NCBI GenBank assembly: GCA_019186965.1
Contig: JABARV010000015.1
Location: forward strand, 124,001 to 188,000
Source: Turneriella sp.
GTDB lineage: Bacteria > Spirochaetota > Leptospiria > Turneriellales > Turneriellaceae
Direction: 5' to 3'
DNA length: 64,000 nucleotides
The notes under the pieces were generated by a model. It saw only the letters and a list, made by a program, of their open reading frames with translations. It searched no databases and was not told the origin of the DNA. Positions 24,023-32,985 of this stretch are shown here, one piece after another. Made by a program: the position numbers and the translations under genes. Position 1 is the stretch's first letter; the number at the start of each line of letters is the position of its first letter.

Positions 24023-24337
24023 TTACCACTTTTGGATATCACACGATGCATTTGTGTATCCCGCTTTAATATGCACAAAGCAACCGCATAGTTTACAACG
24101 GTCGGCACGCATAATTGAGTTTTTACTTTTTTCTAAATATTCGCACGAGCGGCAAATTGCAAGCCTTTTTTCGCGTTCTTCCGCGGTTGCGAACTCGCCT
24201 TTTAGGGTATCTACAGCAGCGTTGAAGAGTGTGTATTTTTGTTGCTTGCCTTCTATACTACGGAGCTTTGCGTCTTGGCAGTCTTTACAGCCAGCGATAC
24301 GTTTTGCCGAAAGTAACTTTGTAAAAATTTGTAACAA
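24023..24337 (-). CDS. Small Cys-rich zinc-binding-type protein (DUF6171-like)
   Basis: The product has 104 residues without a signal peptide. Cys residues lie in pairs: CKDC (residues 17-20), CRSC near 62, CKLCGC near 81-86, and Cys near 99 (NASCDIQKW). The C-terminal layout CKLCGCFVHIKAGYTNASC is that of small zinc-ribbon proteins often found in phage and in spirochaetal genomes. Function unknown. It is one base from the end of the exported methyltransferase gene and probably co-transcribed with it. Confidence 0.6.
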   Translation of the reverse strand: MLQIFTKLLSAKRIAGCKDCQDAKLRSIEGKQQKYTLFNAAVDTLKGEFATAEEREKRLAICRSCEYLEKSKNSIMRADRCKLCGCFVHIKAGYTNASCDIQKW

Positions 24338-24338
24338 T

Positions 24339-25022
24339 TTATTTCCTCACAAATTCCAGAAAAAATTGTGACGGTAGAATTTTGTGTTCGCGCTTTAGTT
24401 TAAATCCCGCTTTTTTAAATTCTGCAACCACTGTTTTTTTATCGACCAAATTTTCCGGAACCTCGCCAGATTCTTCATCCGCACTTTCTAAAGTGACAAA
24501 ATCGATAATAACGATACGGCCGTTTTTTTTGAGGCTGGATGCAAGCGACTTAAAATACTGGGTGCGGTTTTCTAAATACTGGTATGTGTTACAAAAGAAG
24601 ATTAAATCGTAATAGTTGTTTTCAAGAATGGGGTTGCGCGAAACAATTAAATGCGTTTTGTAATTGCTGGCGAGGTTGCGTGTATTTGCGTCGTGCTGCA
24701 TATACTCGACCATTGCCGGATTTATATCGTAACCAATGGAGACTCCCGAAGGGGCTACTTTTTCCGCAAAGCGCCGCGCAAAATATCCAGTACCCGCGCC
24801 AATATCCGCGACAATATCGCCATTTTTTAGCTTGAGAGTTTCGACAACTTCATCGGGTTTTTGCCATTCTTTCCTGTCGGGAGATTCAAGGATACGAGAG
24901 ATGCGTTCGACTTCAAGTTGTGCATGGTTTATAGTTTCTGTCGAACTTGCTTTTTTGCACACAAAAAAAATAAAGAGCGTGGAAAGGATAATCAGTAAAA
25001 GTTTTTTCTTAGGTAGGTACAT
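24339..25022 (-). CDS. Class I SAM-dependent methyltransferase with N-terminal export signal
   Basis: I start at the ATG at 25022 (MYLPKKKLLL), giving 227 residues; an in-frame start 42 bases earlier adds basic residues. The first about 22 residues are a lysine-rich start and hydrophobic core ending at Cys22 (FFVCKKASS), which resembles a lipoprotein signal. The Rossmann motif VADIGAGTGYFARRF (about 67-81), GYDINPAMVEYM and the DLIFFCNTYQYLENR and GRIVIIDF strands show a class I methyltransferase. The ESPDRKEWQKPDEVV lead-in is typical of a known family of such proteins with export signals. SAM is cytosolic, so exported action is puzzling. It is divergent from the cation exporter gene. Confidence 0.8.
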   Translation of the reverse strand: MYLPKKKLLLIILSTLFIFFVCKKASSTETINHAQLEVERISRILESPDRKEWQKPDEVVETLKLKNGDIVADIGAGTGYFARRFAEKVAPSGVSIGYDINPAMVEYMQHDANTRNLASNYKTHLIVSRNPILENNYYDLIFFCNTYQYLENRTQYFKSLASSLKKNGRIVIIDFVTLESADEESGEVPENLVDKKTVVAEFKKAGFKLKREHKILPSQFFLEFVRK

Positions 25023-25092
25023 ATTGCGTGCGACATAATACTTAAATCGTTGCCGCGCTGTCACCTAAGTTTTTTTGTACAGGAAGATTAAA

Positions 25093-26046
25093 GTGGCACA
25101 GGGAAAAAAAGCAATCTACTACGCGTTAGCGGCAAATTCGGGTATTGCAATTACCAAAAGTGTTGCTGCATTCTTTACGGCTTCTACCTCCATGATGGCC
25201 GAAGCTATCCACTCATTTACCGATTGCGGTAACCAACTCCTTCTTCTCATTGGACTTAAACGCGCAAAGGCACCTGCAACACAACTTCATCCCATGGGGT
25301 ATGGAAAAGTATCATATTTTTGGTCGTTCTTGGTTGCGTTATTCCTTTTCTTAGCGGGAGGAGTGTTTTCAATTTACGAAGGAAGCCACAAACTCCTTGA
25401 ACCCCAGCCGCTTGAAAATGCATGGGTTGCAATTTTAGTTTTGGGTATCGGAATTGTACTTGAAGCACTTTCTCTAAAGGGGGCTTTGCGCGAAATTAAT
25501 TCCGCCCGTGGCAATCGCGGTTTTTACCGTTGGTTTCGCGAAACACGACAAAGCGAGCTTATGGTAATTGCTGGGGAAGATGTTGCTGCCTTATTAGGGT
25601 TAGGTATTGCACTGTTTTTTGTGCTACTTACTTTGATTACCGGGAATCCAATTTTTGACGCGGTAGGAAGTATTGCAATTGGATTATTGCTCATTACAAT
25701 CGCAACAATGTTGACGTTTGAAATCAAAAGCCTCATTATCGGCGAAAGTGCTGATGACGATTTTAAGAAAAAATTTTATGCGTTTATCACAGAAAAATAT
25801 CCTCACATTACTTTGCTTAACGTTATTACACAGCACTATGGACAAGATATCGTTTTGGCAATAAAAGCACGGTTTAAAAAATGGCCGACATCTGCAGCGC
25901 TATTAGTAAATAGCATTAACCAAATCGAGAAAAATATTCGTGCTAACTTCTCCGAGGTGCGCTTTATTTTCTTTGAGCCGGATATCTCTTCCGAAGAAAA
26001 AAGAGCGGAGCGAGAAAATATAAACAAGAAGCGTAAAAAAGTCTGA
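25093..26046 (+). CDS. Cation diffusion facilitator (zinc-type exporter)
   Basis: I start at the GTG at 25093, which is preceded by AGGAAG at six bases; an in-frame TTG lies 18 bases earlier. The protein has 317 residues and six transmembrane helices. Metal-site motifs are HSFTDCGNQLLL (about 42-53) and GEDVAALLGL (about 162-171); HPMGYGK follows the second helix. Glu-Asp instead of His-Asp at the second site is typical of the branch related to SLC30A9. A cytoplasmic domain (about 225-300) completes the protein, and the tail is highly basic. It exports Zn2+ or Mn2+ by family. It lies two bases upstream of lpxC and is in one operon with it. Confidence 0.9.
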   Translation: MAQGKKAIYYALAANSGIAITKSVAAFFTASTSMMAEAIHSFTDCGNQLLLLIGLKRAKAPATQLHPMGYGKVSYFWSFLVALFLFLAGGVFSIYEGSHKLLEPQPLENAWVAILVLGIGIVLEALSLKGALREINSARGNRGFYRWFRETRQSELMVIAGEDVAALLGLGIALFFVLLTLITGNPIFDAVGSIAIGLLLITIATMLTFEIKSLIIGESADDDFKKKFYAFITEKYPHITLLNVITQHYGQDIVLAIKARFKKWPTSAALLVNSINQIEKNIRANFSEVRFIFFEPDISSEEKRAERENINKKRKKV

Positions 26047-26048
26047 CT

Positions 26049-26909
26049 ATGTTAAACGCATACCGCACGACAATCAAGCACCCAGGAGTGTACGAAGGGG
26101 TTGGCCTGCACTCAGGGGAAACAACACGCCTTTCATTTTTTCCTGCAGATTGCGGAGAGGGAATTTTATTTTTTCGTAAAGGGGAGAAAGGAAATGGGCA
26201 AGCTGCTGTGCGCGCCTCCCTTGAGAACGTCATCGATACCTCGCTTGCGGTAACGCTTGGGGATACAAGTGAGGGTACAAATACATTCCAATTACAAACA
26301 GTAGAGCACTTGCTCTACGCGCTTTTTGTTTTAGGAATAACCGACATTGCTATACAAGTTGAAGGGGGAAAAGAAATTCCTATTGCCGATGGAAGCGCGG
26401 GTCCTTTTATCCGAGCGCTCCAAAAACTTGAAAAACACCACTACGGCGAAAAAGTAAAGCCACTTGTCGTAACGCGTCCGCTTTCCGTTACCGACGGCGA
26501 TCGTTATTTGGTCGCAACCCCAGCCAATGATTTTGAAGTATCGTATTATATCGACTATCCGCACCCGCTTCTAAAAAACCAGGCGGTGCAGCTTAAATAT
26601 AACGATGAAACTTTTACTGAAACGATTGGCTTTGCGCGTACCTTCGGTTTTATGAAAGACGTCGAGTATTTGCGCTCACGCGGCCTTGCGCAAGGGGGTA
26701 GCGTCGACAACGCAGTTATTTATATGCCCGACGGAACGACGATGAACGACTTTCGCTTTTCGGGAGAGTCGGTGTTCCATAAAATTTTAGATTTAATTGG
26801 CGACTTGGCTTTAATTGGAAGGCCCATCCAGGGTCATGTTCTAGGCGCACGCGGTGGCCACGCGCTGGATGTAGCGTTTGGAAAAAAACTTTTAGCCGCT
26901 TTTGGTTAA
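26049..26909 (+). CDS. lpxC: UDP-3-O-acyl-N-acetylglucosamine deacetylase
   Basis: LpxC catalyses the committed step of lipid A synthesis in the cytosol and needs zinc. The 286-residue product has the zinc and active-site motifs TVEHLLYAL (about 80), IPIADGSAGPF (about 115), FARTFGFMKDVEYLRSRGLA-type core near 195, and FHKILDLIGDLAL near 240 with His and Asp. The start is the ATG at 26049, two bases after the cation exporter stop. Its 3' end overlaps the convergent membrane gene by 18 bases. Zinc exporter and zinc enzyme side by side is a suggestive pairing, but no regulation is visible. Confidence 0.95.
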   Translation: MLNAYRTTIKHPGVYEGVGLHSGETTRLSFFPADCGEGILFFRKGEKGNGQAAVRASLENVIDTSLAVTLGDTSEGTNTFQLQTVEHLLYALFVLGITDIAIQVEGGKEIPIADGSAGPFIRALQKLEKHHYGEKVKPLVVTRPLSVTDGDRYLVATPANDFEVSYYIDYPHPLLKNQAVQLKYNDETFTETIGFARTFGFMKDVEYLRSRGLAQGGSVDNAVIYMPDGTTMNDFRFSGESVFHKILDLIGDLALIGRPIQGHVLGARGGHALDVAFGKKLLAAFG

Positions 26910-27677
26910 GTGATTTTTCAAAAAGTTTTCTTCAAAGAGCAAAAAGACGAATAATGAAAAAAGCTGCGTTATTCCCGATGCTGCAAGTGCCGCCTGGGTG
27001 GTAAGTAGAGTATTCGTGCTTGTGTCAAAAAGTAGGGCTACGTTGGTTAAAGAGAAGAGGATTGCTGCACTTAAAGGTAGGGGGCGAAGAGCACCGGAAT
27101 CTTTGTAGAGAAAAAATACAATTACGATAGAATTTAAAAGAGCCTGAAGAAATCCGACTGCCCAAGGTTCTGTTGTTGTTTTAAAACCAAAATCGCCCCC
27201 GGCGTAAAGGAGTACAATAGCCAGTTGTGCTAAAACAAAAAGAAGAAACGAAAGATAATTTTTTTGCCAAAGCTCGCGCAAGCGGCTTGCATCTTTATCT
27301 CGCATTTGCCACATCCACGCGGCCACAAGGGAAAATGTATGTGTAACACAGGCATGGACGTATGCAAAAGTTAGGTCGGCCAAGTTGACGTTTTCTTTAT
27401 TGGCCGCCAGGATAATGTGGCGCAAAAGGGGCAAAAAACTAAAAAGATGCGGCACGTGCATAAGGAGTGGAACGCGGTAAATTTTTGTTTTAAACGAGAT
27501 AAAAGTCGCGACAGAAAGCCATGTAAAGTACGTTGCAGCAAGGTAGATAATGGGGAGGGTTTCAATAAAAAGGGGGGATGCCTTCGCCGATGGAAGATAC
27601 GACAGGTGTAATACTAGGAAAATAACTTGGATAGAACCTGCGGTGATAAATAAAAACTTTACCCTTATACGCTCCAT
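26892..27677 (-). CDS. Hypothetical polytopic membrane protein
   Basis: The product has 261 residues and about seven hydrophobic helices, with short connecting loops and a C-terminus facing outward or inward not decidable. His residues occur at the membrane edge (MHVPHLF, YVHACVTHT). I recognise no conserved motif and give no family. It starts two bases after the pgsA stop and is the last gene of the lspA-purA-pgsA operon. It overlaps lpxC by 18 bases tail to tail. It may be a lipid-metabolism-associated membrane protein, but that is only position. Confidence 0.6.
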   Translation of the reverse strand: MERIRVKFLFITAGSIQVIFLVLHLSYLPSAKASPLFIETLPIIYLAATYFTWLSVATFISFKTKIYRVPLLMHVPHLFSFLPLLRHIILAANKENVNLADLTFAYVHACVTHTFSLVAAWMWQMRDKDASRLRELWQKNYLSFLLFVLAQLAIVLLYAGGDFGFKTTTEPWAVGFLQALLNSIVIVFFLYKDSGALRPLPLSAAILFSLTNVALLFDTSTNTLLTTQAALAASGITQLFSLFVFLLFEENFLKNHLTKSG

Positions 27678-27679
27678 AG

Positions 27680-28237
27680 TTATCCTTTAAACACTGTGCG
27701 TCCGTATGTCCGTGCGTACGCAAAAACTCCTCCTGCGAATACGAAAAGGAGGGGAGGGATTGTATACTCTCGTAACGGCCAACTAAATAGGTAGAAGAGG
27801 CCAGAGAGGGAAACCATCGCAACGCCCACTTTACCCCAGTAGTTGGGCTTTCCCAAGACATTGCGCTTAATAAGCAGAAATCCGCCACCCACCGTTCCTG
27901 CAATTTCGCGAAGCGCAACCAGAATAGTAACCCATAGAGGAAAGTCGCGGTATACAACAAGCAAAAAAAGCCCAGAGATAATGACAATTTTATCCGCGAT
28001 AGGGTCTAAGTATTGCCCCAGCGGCGTCTCTTGCCCTAATTTGCGTGCAAGGTAGCCATCGAAAAAATCGGTTGCGGCCATAAAAAGTAAAGTGAGGAAA
28101 GTATAAAGGCGTATTTGGTCGATGCCGTGCGGGTGCGCGAGAATGTACCACATTGCGGGAATCCCCAAAATACGCGAAATAGAAAGGACGTTTGAGACGG
28201 TGAGTATGCGGTAGGTGAAAAGTTCCCTGACCGTCAT
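27680..28237 (-). CDS. pgsA: CDP-alcohol phosphatidyltransferase, PgsA-like
   Basis: The enzyme makes phosphatidylglycerophosphate from CDP-diacylglycerol at the inner membrane. The 185-residue product has the diagnostic motif DFFDGYLARKLGQETPLGQY followed by LDPIADK, i.e. D-x2-D-G-x2-A-R-x8-G-x3-D-x3-D, and about five transmembrane helices. Another enzyme of the class (for example phosphatidylcholine or cardiolipin-related) cannot be excluded from the sequence alone. It lies four bases after purA. Confidence 0.85.
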   Translation of the reverse strand: MTVRELFTYRILTVSNVLSISRILGIPAMWYILAHPHGIDQIRLYTFLTLLFMAATDFFDGYLARKLGQETPLGQYLDPIADKIVIISGLFLLVVYRDFPLWVTILVALREIAGTVGGGFLLIKRNVLGKPNYWGKVGVAMVSLSGLFYLFSWPLREYTIPPLLFVFAGGVFAYARTYGRTVFKG

Positions 28238-28241
28238 TGGC

Positions 28242-29513
28242 TTACTTTAGTGCAATAGTACTCTCGCGTCCGGGGCCTACAGAAATCCATTGGATTGGTA
28301 CTCCGCAGTATTTAGCAAGTGCGTCGATATATTTTCGCGTGTTCTTGGGTAAATTTTTGAGTTTTGTAATATGGCTTGTAGGCTCTTGCCATCCGGGAAA
28401 TTCTTCGTAAATGACTTTAACGTCGTTTACCGAACAGGAAGGAAAGTAATCAATCCGCTTTCCATTAAGTTCGTACCCTGTTGCAACTTTGATTGTTTCG
28501 AGGTTATCTAAAACGTCGATTTTAGTAAGCGCTAATGCAGATAGCCCGTTGATACGCGCTGCATGGCGTACCACTTCAACGTCGAACCAACCGCAACGGC
28601 GTGGCCTTCCTGTAACGCTTCCAAATTCGTTGCCCGCTTTGCGCAACGCCTCGCCTTCTTCGCCAAAAATTTCTGTAGGGTAGGGACCTTCTCCCACGCG
28701 TGTCGAATACGCTTTGCATATACCAATAACGTCTTCTAAATACCGAAAGGAAATTCCGCTTCCCGCCAATGCGCCACCCGTCGTTGGGTTTGAACTTGTC
28801 ACGTACGGATACGTTCCAAAATCTAAATCGAGCATTGTACCCTGCGCGCCCTCGAGCAAAATTTGTTTTCCGGAGGCAAGTTCCATATTGAGGTAGTAAG
28901 GGACGTTTATAACCATGTCGCGGATTTTTTCGCGCAACGTGAGAAGTTTTTCTTTTATTGTTTCAAACACGACCGGTTTTGCATTATAAACTTTTGTCAA
29001 AAAATTATTTTTTTGTTCAATAAGGCGCGGAAGAATTTCTGTATAAAAAGATTCGTTGTAAAGCATACTAATACGAATCCCCTGCCTGTTTACTTTGTCC
29101 GAGTAGCAAGCGCCAATACCACGTTTTGTTGTTCCAATTTTATGGGCGCCAGAAGCTTCTTCGGTGAGAACGTCTATTTCTTTGTGGTACGGCATAAGCA
29201 GGTGTGCATTATCGGCGATACGCAAACGCCCTGCAACGTGGATACCCTTTGCTTCGAGTTCTTCGATTTCGGCAAACATCGCATCGGGGTCTATTACCAT
29301 TCCCCCGCCTAAAACACAAATGGTACGTGGGTATAAAATTCCGCTTGGGATAAGGCGGAAGATATATTTATCTTCGCCTACTTTGACCGTGTGCCCTGCG
29401 TTTGCTCCGCCTTGGTAACGGACGACAATTTCTGTCTCCTTAGCAAGATAGTCGATGACTTTGGCTTTGCCTTCGTCACCCCACTGCGTACCAACGATTA
29501 ACTTTGCAGGCAT
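28242..29513 (-). CDS. purA: Adenylosuccinate synthetase
   Basis: The enzyme converts IMP and aspartate to adenylosuccinate with GTP, the first step to AMP. The 423-residue product has the GTP loop GTQWGDEGKAKVIDYLA (the usual GDEGKGK reads GDEGKAK), IMP motif GGANAGHTVKVG, GTTKRGIGACYSDKVNRQGI near 130, EGAQGTMLDLDFGTYPYVTS near 225, and GRPRRCGWFDVEVVRHA near 300. The substitution in the loop is conservative and known in spirochaetes only as a guess. It lies three bases downstream of lspA. Confidence 0.96.
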   Translation of the reverse strand: MPAKLIVGTQWGDEGKAKVIDYLAKETEIVVRYQGGANAGHTVKVGEDKYIFRLIPSGILYPRTICVLGGGMVIDPDAMFAEIEELEAKGIHVAGRLRIADNAHLLMPYHKEIDVLTEEASGAHKIGTTKRGIGACYSDKVNRQGIRISMLYNESFYTEILPRLIEQKNNFLTKVYNAKPVVFETIKEKLLTLREKIRDMVINVPYYLNMELASGKQILLEGAQGTMLDLDFGTYPYVTSSNPTTGGALAGSGISFRYLEDVIGICKAYSTRVGEGPYPTEIFGEEGEALRKAGNEFGSVTGRPRRCGWFDVEVVRHAARINGLSALALTKIDVLDNLETIKVATGYELNGKRIDYFPSCSVNDVKVIYEEFPGWQEPTSHITKLKNLPKNTRKYIDALAKYCGVPIQWISVGPGRESTIALK

Positions 29514-29516
29514 GTG

Positions 29517-30044
29517 CTAATTGCCTTCGGAGGCAGTCGTTTTTGCAGAGGCAAGCTTTTCTGCCTTTTCAAATTTGTAAAACGCAATCGCAAGAAGCGC
29601 TGCGCCGATGCTGATGAACGCGTCTGCTATATTGAAAATAAACCAGTGGAAAGAACCAAAACGGAGGTCGATAAAATCGATTACACCAGCCGTACTGCCG
29701 TAAAAGCGGTCGGTAAAGTTGCCTAATGCGCCGCCTAAAATCGCCGCAATAGCTATCGTAAAGATTTTTGATTTTTCAGGACTACGGTAGTAGTAGTAGA
29801 TAAGAAAAACAATGGCGAATCCTGTTAAAATTTGGAATAACCAAGCATACCCTTGCAGCATTCCAAAAACGCCGCCTTCGTTGCGGGTAAAGGTAAGGTA
29901 GAAAAAATTGCGGATTACCTCTTCGCTTTGCCCTTGGATTTGGAAACGTTTTAAAATCCATAGCTTTGAGAAAAGGTCTGTAGTGTACGCAATAATTAAC
30001 ACAATAAAAAAAGGAAGAGTAAATTTTTCGCGCCAGTGTGACAT
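29517..30044 (-). CDS. lspA: Lipoprotein signal peptidase II
   Basis: LspA cleaves the signal peptide of lipid-modified prolipoproteins in the inner membrane, consistent with the many lipoproteins in this window. I start at the ATG at 30044. The 175-residue product has four transmembrane helices, the NEGGVFGML motif near 55, and the two catalytic Asp residues in GNFTDRFYG (about 107) and FNIADAFIS (about 134). The C-terminal tail is charged. It opens the operon lspA-purA-pgsA-membrane protein. The 96-base gap to the divergent aspS start holds both promoters; I see no clear -35/-10 pair. Confidence 0.95.
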   Translation of the reverse strand: MSHWREKFTLPFFIVLIIAYTTDLFSKLWILKRFQIQGQSEEVIRNFFYLTFTRNEGGVFGMLQGYAWLFQILTGFAIVFLIYYYYRSPEKSKIFTIAIAAILGGALGNFTDRFYGSTAGVIDFIDLRFGSFHWFIFNIADAFISIGAALLAIAFYKFEKAEKLASAKTTASEGN

Positions 30045-30140
30045 CAAGGCAGCTTTGTTGCTTCAAACACGGCAACAAGCAGAAAAGGATAACTACCTCA
30101 ATTCTTGACGGCATGTCGAAAAAACCTTTTCTCACTGTAA

Positions 30141-31979
30141 ATGAACCAAGTCGTTACCCAAGCTGCCATCCCCGATTTTACAAAGCGGCGCGAATGCAAT
30201 TCTGTTGGCGAAGCCGACAACAACCAAATTATTACCGTATGCGGGTGGGTATACCGTTACCGCGACCAAGGGGGAGTCCTTTTTATTGATTTGCGTGACC
30301 GTAGTGGAGTAGTGCAAGTTGTTTTCGATTTAGCTTTTGATGCGGAATTACTCAAAAAGGCGGATATACTGCGTAGCGAAGACGTTATTTGCGTAACGGG
30401 AAAAGTACGTTTGCGCGATAAAAATGCAATTAACCCAAAGCTCAAAACAGGTACTGTAGAAATTTTAGCAAACAATTTATACCTTTTAAGTAAAGCCAAA
30501 CCTTCGCCCATTCCTTTAGACGAACTCGATGCAGAAGCTTCTGAAGAGCTACGCTTGGAATACCGTTTTTTAGATTTACGCAGAAAAAAAATGCAAGAAG
30601 CGTTGCGTGCACGCCACGAATTTTTACGTTCTGTACGTGGGTATTTGGATAAAGAAGGTTTTTGGGAGGTTGAAACTCCCATTCTTAACAAATCAACCCC
30701 CGAGGGTGCACGCGATTTTCTTGTGCCGAGCCGGCTTAACGCAGGGGAATTTTACGCATTGCCGCAGTCGCCGCAAATTTTTAAACAGCTTCTCATGGTT
30801 GCAGGCGCGGAGCGCTACTACCAAATTGCCCGCTGTTTTCGTGACGAAGATTTGCGCCGCGACCGCCAACCCGAATTTACGCAAATTGATATCGAAATGA
30901 GCTTCGTCGATAAAAAAATGGTAATGCATGTTTCGCAAGAGATGATACGCGAAGCTTTTAAAAATGCGTTCGGCATAACTCTCGAGGATCCTCAAGAGAT
31001 GGCATACCACGACGCAATGGAGCTTTACGGTAACGACAAACCCGATACCCGTTTCGGTATGACTCTTACCGAATTGGGCGAGTGGGCATCCTCGACAGAA
31101 TTTAAAGTGTTCCGCAGCGCAGCAGAGACAGGGCGTCTTAAGGCGCTTTGTGTTCCGGGAGGGGCGGCGCTTTCACGCAAAGAAATCGACGATCTTACCG
31201 AGTGGGTGAAACAAGATTATAAAGCAAAAGGACTTGCGTGGGTAAAACTTTCTGAAAATGGTTTAGATTCACTCATTACAAAATTTTTACCTGACGCTGC
31301 GCAAAAAGAGCTTATAAAGCTCACAGGCGCTAAAGTTGGTGATATTATTTTCTTTGCAGGCGATAGGGCAGATATTGTATTTGCCACACTTTCTGCTTTG
31401 CGCCTACGTTTAGGCGAACGCTTTAAAATGATTCCCGATATTTATAAGCCTTTGTGGGTTGTAGATTTTCCTCTTTTTGATTGGGATTATGACACAAATT
31501 CGATTATAAGCGTACACCATCCATTTACAGCGCCTGTTCCCGAAGATGCGACTTTGGTTCTTTCAAGTGCACAAGAAGAAGCTTTGGATAAAGAGGCGCA
31601 AAAGGCGCTTCTCAAAGTGCGCTCGAATGCATACGATTTTGTTCTTAACGGCGTTGAAATTGGCGGCGGAAGTATACGTATCCATGATGCAAGTATGCAA
31701 CAAGCCATTTTTCGTTTACTACGCATTAGCGACGAAGAAGCGAAAAACAGGTTTGGATTTTTACTTAAGGGGCTTGAATTTGGGGCGCCTCCGCACGGTG
31801 GTCTTGCCTTTGGTGTGGATAGGGCGCTTATGCTTGCGCTCAAGCGTGCCTCTATCCGCGACGTGATTGCATTTCCTAAAACACAAAAGGGAACTTGCTT
31901 AATGTCGGGAGCGCCTTCGACTGTCGATATAAAGCAACTTAGGGAGCTTTCGCTCAAGCCAACGATACAACATGCCTGA
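30141..31979 (+). CDS. aspS: Aspartyl-tRNA synthetase
   Basis: The 612-residue product is the full bacterial type. An N-terminal OB fold (VCGWVYRYRDQGGVLFIDLR, about 32-51) binds the anticodon. Class II motif 2 is CFRDEDLRRDRQPEFTQID near 232, a GAD insertion spans about 300-410, and motif 3 is GLAFGVDRALML near 553. The start at 30141 lacks an obvious ribosome site. It heads the operon aspS-rfaE1-ABC ATPase-ABC permease-FapA: it overlaps rfaE1 by eight bases. Whether it also charges tRNA-Asn depends on the presence of a GatCAB system, which is not in this window. Confidence 0.97.
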   Translation: MNQVVTQAAIPDFTKRRECNSVGEADNNQIITVCGWVYRYRDQGGVLFIDLRDRSGVVQVVFDLAFDAELLKKADILRSEDVICVTGKVRLRDKNAINPKLKTGTVEILANNLYLLSKAKPSPIPLDELDAEASEELRLEYRFLDLRRKKMQEALRARHEFLRSVRGYLDKEGFWEVETPILNKSTPEGARDFLVPSRLNAGEFYALPQSPQIFKQLLMVAGAERYYQIARCFRDEDLRRDRQPEFTQIDIEMSFVDKKMVMHVSQEMIREAFKNAFGITLEDPQEMAYHDAMELYGNDKPDTRFGMTLTELGEWASSTEFKVFRSAAETGRLKALCVPGGAALSRKEIDDLTEWVKQDYKAKGLAWVKLSENGLDSLITKFLPDAAQKELIKLTGAKVGDIIFFAGDRADIVFATLSALRLRLGERFKMIPDIYKPLWVVDFPLFDWDYDTNSIISVHHPFTAPVPEDATLVLSSAQEEALDKEAQKALLKVRSNAYDFVLNGVEIGGGSIRIHDASMQQAIFRLLRISDEEAKNRFGFLLKGLEFGAPPHGGLAFGVDRALMLALKRASIRDVIAFPKTQKGTCLMSGAPSTVDIKQLRELSLKPTIQHA

Positions 31980-32985
31980 GAAAAAACGCCTTAAAGAAAT
32001 TTTGCAGAAAATTCCGTCGAGCCGAGTTTTTGTTCTGGGCGATTTGATGTGGGATGAATACGTACGTGGTGATGTTTCGCGGATTTCTCCCGAAGCGCCT
32101 GTACCTGTACTCCTTGCGCAAAAAGAAGATAGAACTCCAGGCGGCGCGGCAAACGTTTTAAAAAATTTGCGCGACCTTAAATGTACAATGGGCATTTTGG
32201 GCGTTGTAGGCGCGGATGAAAACGGTACGCAATTACAACACGAATTAGAAAAATGGCAACTACAAGATAATTTACACTTGGTGCGCCTTCCCGATAGGCC
32301 TACGACAATTAAAACCCGATTTATGGCGCGTAACCAACAGCTTTTGCGCGTCGATAAGGAAAAAACTGGGGCGATCGATACAAAAACTGAAGACGTTGTC
32401 CTCCACGCATTTGAAAAACGTATAGAAAAGTTTAATGCTCTCATTATAAGCGACTACGATAAGGGGCTATTGACAAGCCGCGTCATTAAAGAAGCAATCC
32501 GCCTTGCAAAAGAAAAAAAAATTTTTGTCGCAGTCGATCCACAAGTGAAACATTTTCGTGACTACGTAGGGGCAGACATCATGACACCCAACGAAAAAGA
32601 AGCTTGTGAAGGGATTGGGGAAAGTTTCCCTGAAAGCGACGAGGGTGTAGAAAAAATTGCGGATAAAATCCGTAGTGCATTAAAACTCAGCCACCTCTTA
32701 ATTACCCGTTCGCAGCGTGGTATGGCGTATTTTAACGAGTCACACAGTGTGTATTTACCCACAGTTGCACGTGAAGTTTTTGACGTAACAGGCGCAGGCG
32801 ATACTGTTATTAGTGTTTATACTGCGGCAATTGCGAGTGGAGCAACACACAGCGAAGCAATGGTGCTTTCGAATATCGCTGGTGGGATTGTTGTCGCAAA
32901 ACTGGGAACGCAGACTGCGTCGATAAATGAAATAGAGCGCGAATTGGAAGAGCCTACGCCCGCTTTAAGGATAAAGCAAAGATAA
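31972..32985 (+). CDS. rfaE1: Heptose 7-phosphate kinase, RfaE1-type (PfkB family)
   Basis: The enzyme phosphorylates D-glycero-beta-D-manno-heptose 7-phosphate in ADP-heptose synthesis for the LPS core. The 337-residue product has the PfkB features GDLMWDEYVRGDVSRISPEA near 23, GGAANVLKNLRDL near 58, TPNEKEACEG and the catalytic VTGAGDTVISVY near 270. It lacks the C-terminal nucleotidyltransferase domain of the bifunctional HldE, so a separate adenylyltransferase (RfaE2) is expected elsewhere. It overlaps aspS and lies directly before the ABC ATPase gene (next base). Confidence 0.93.
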   Translation: MPEKKRLKEILQKIPSSRVFVLGDLMWDEYVRGDVSRISPEAPVPVLLAQKEDRTPGGAANVLKNLRDLKCTMGILGVVGADENGTQLQHELEKWQLQDNLHLVRLPDRPTTIKTRFMARNQQLLRVDKEKTGAIDTKTEDVVLHAFEKRIEKFNALIISDYDKGLLTSRVIKEAIRLAKEKKIFVAVDPQVKHFRDYVGADIMTPNEKEACEGIGESFPESDEGVEKIADKIRSALKLSHLLITRSQRGMAYFNESHSVYLPTVAREVFDVTGAGDTVISVYTAAIASGATHSEAMVLSNIAGGIVVAKLGTQTASINEIERELEEPTPALRIKQR

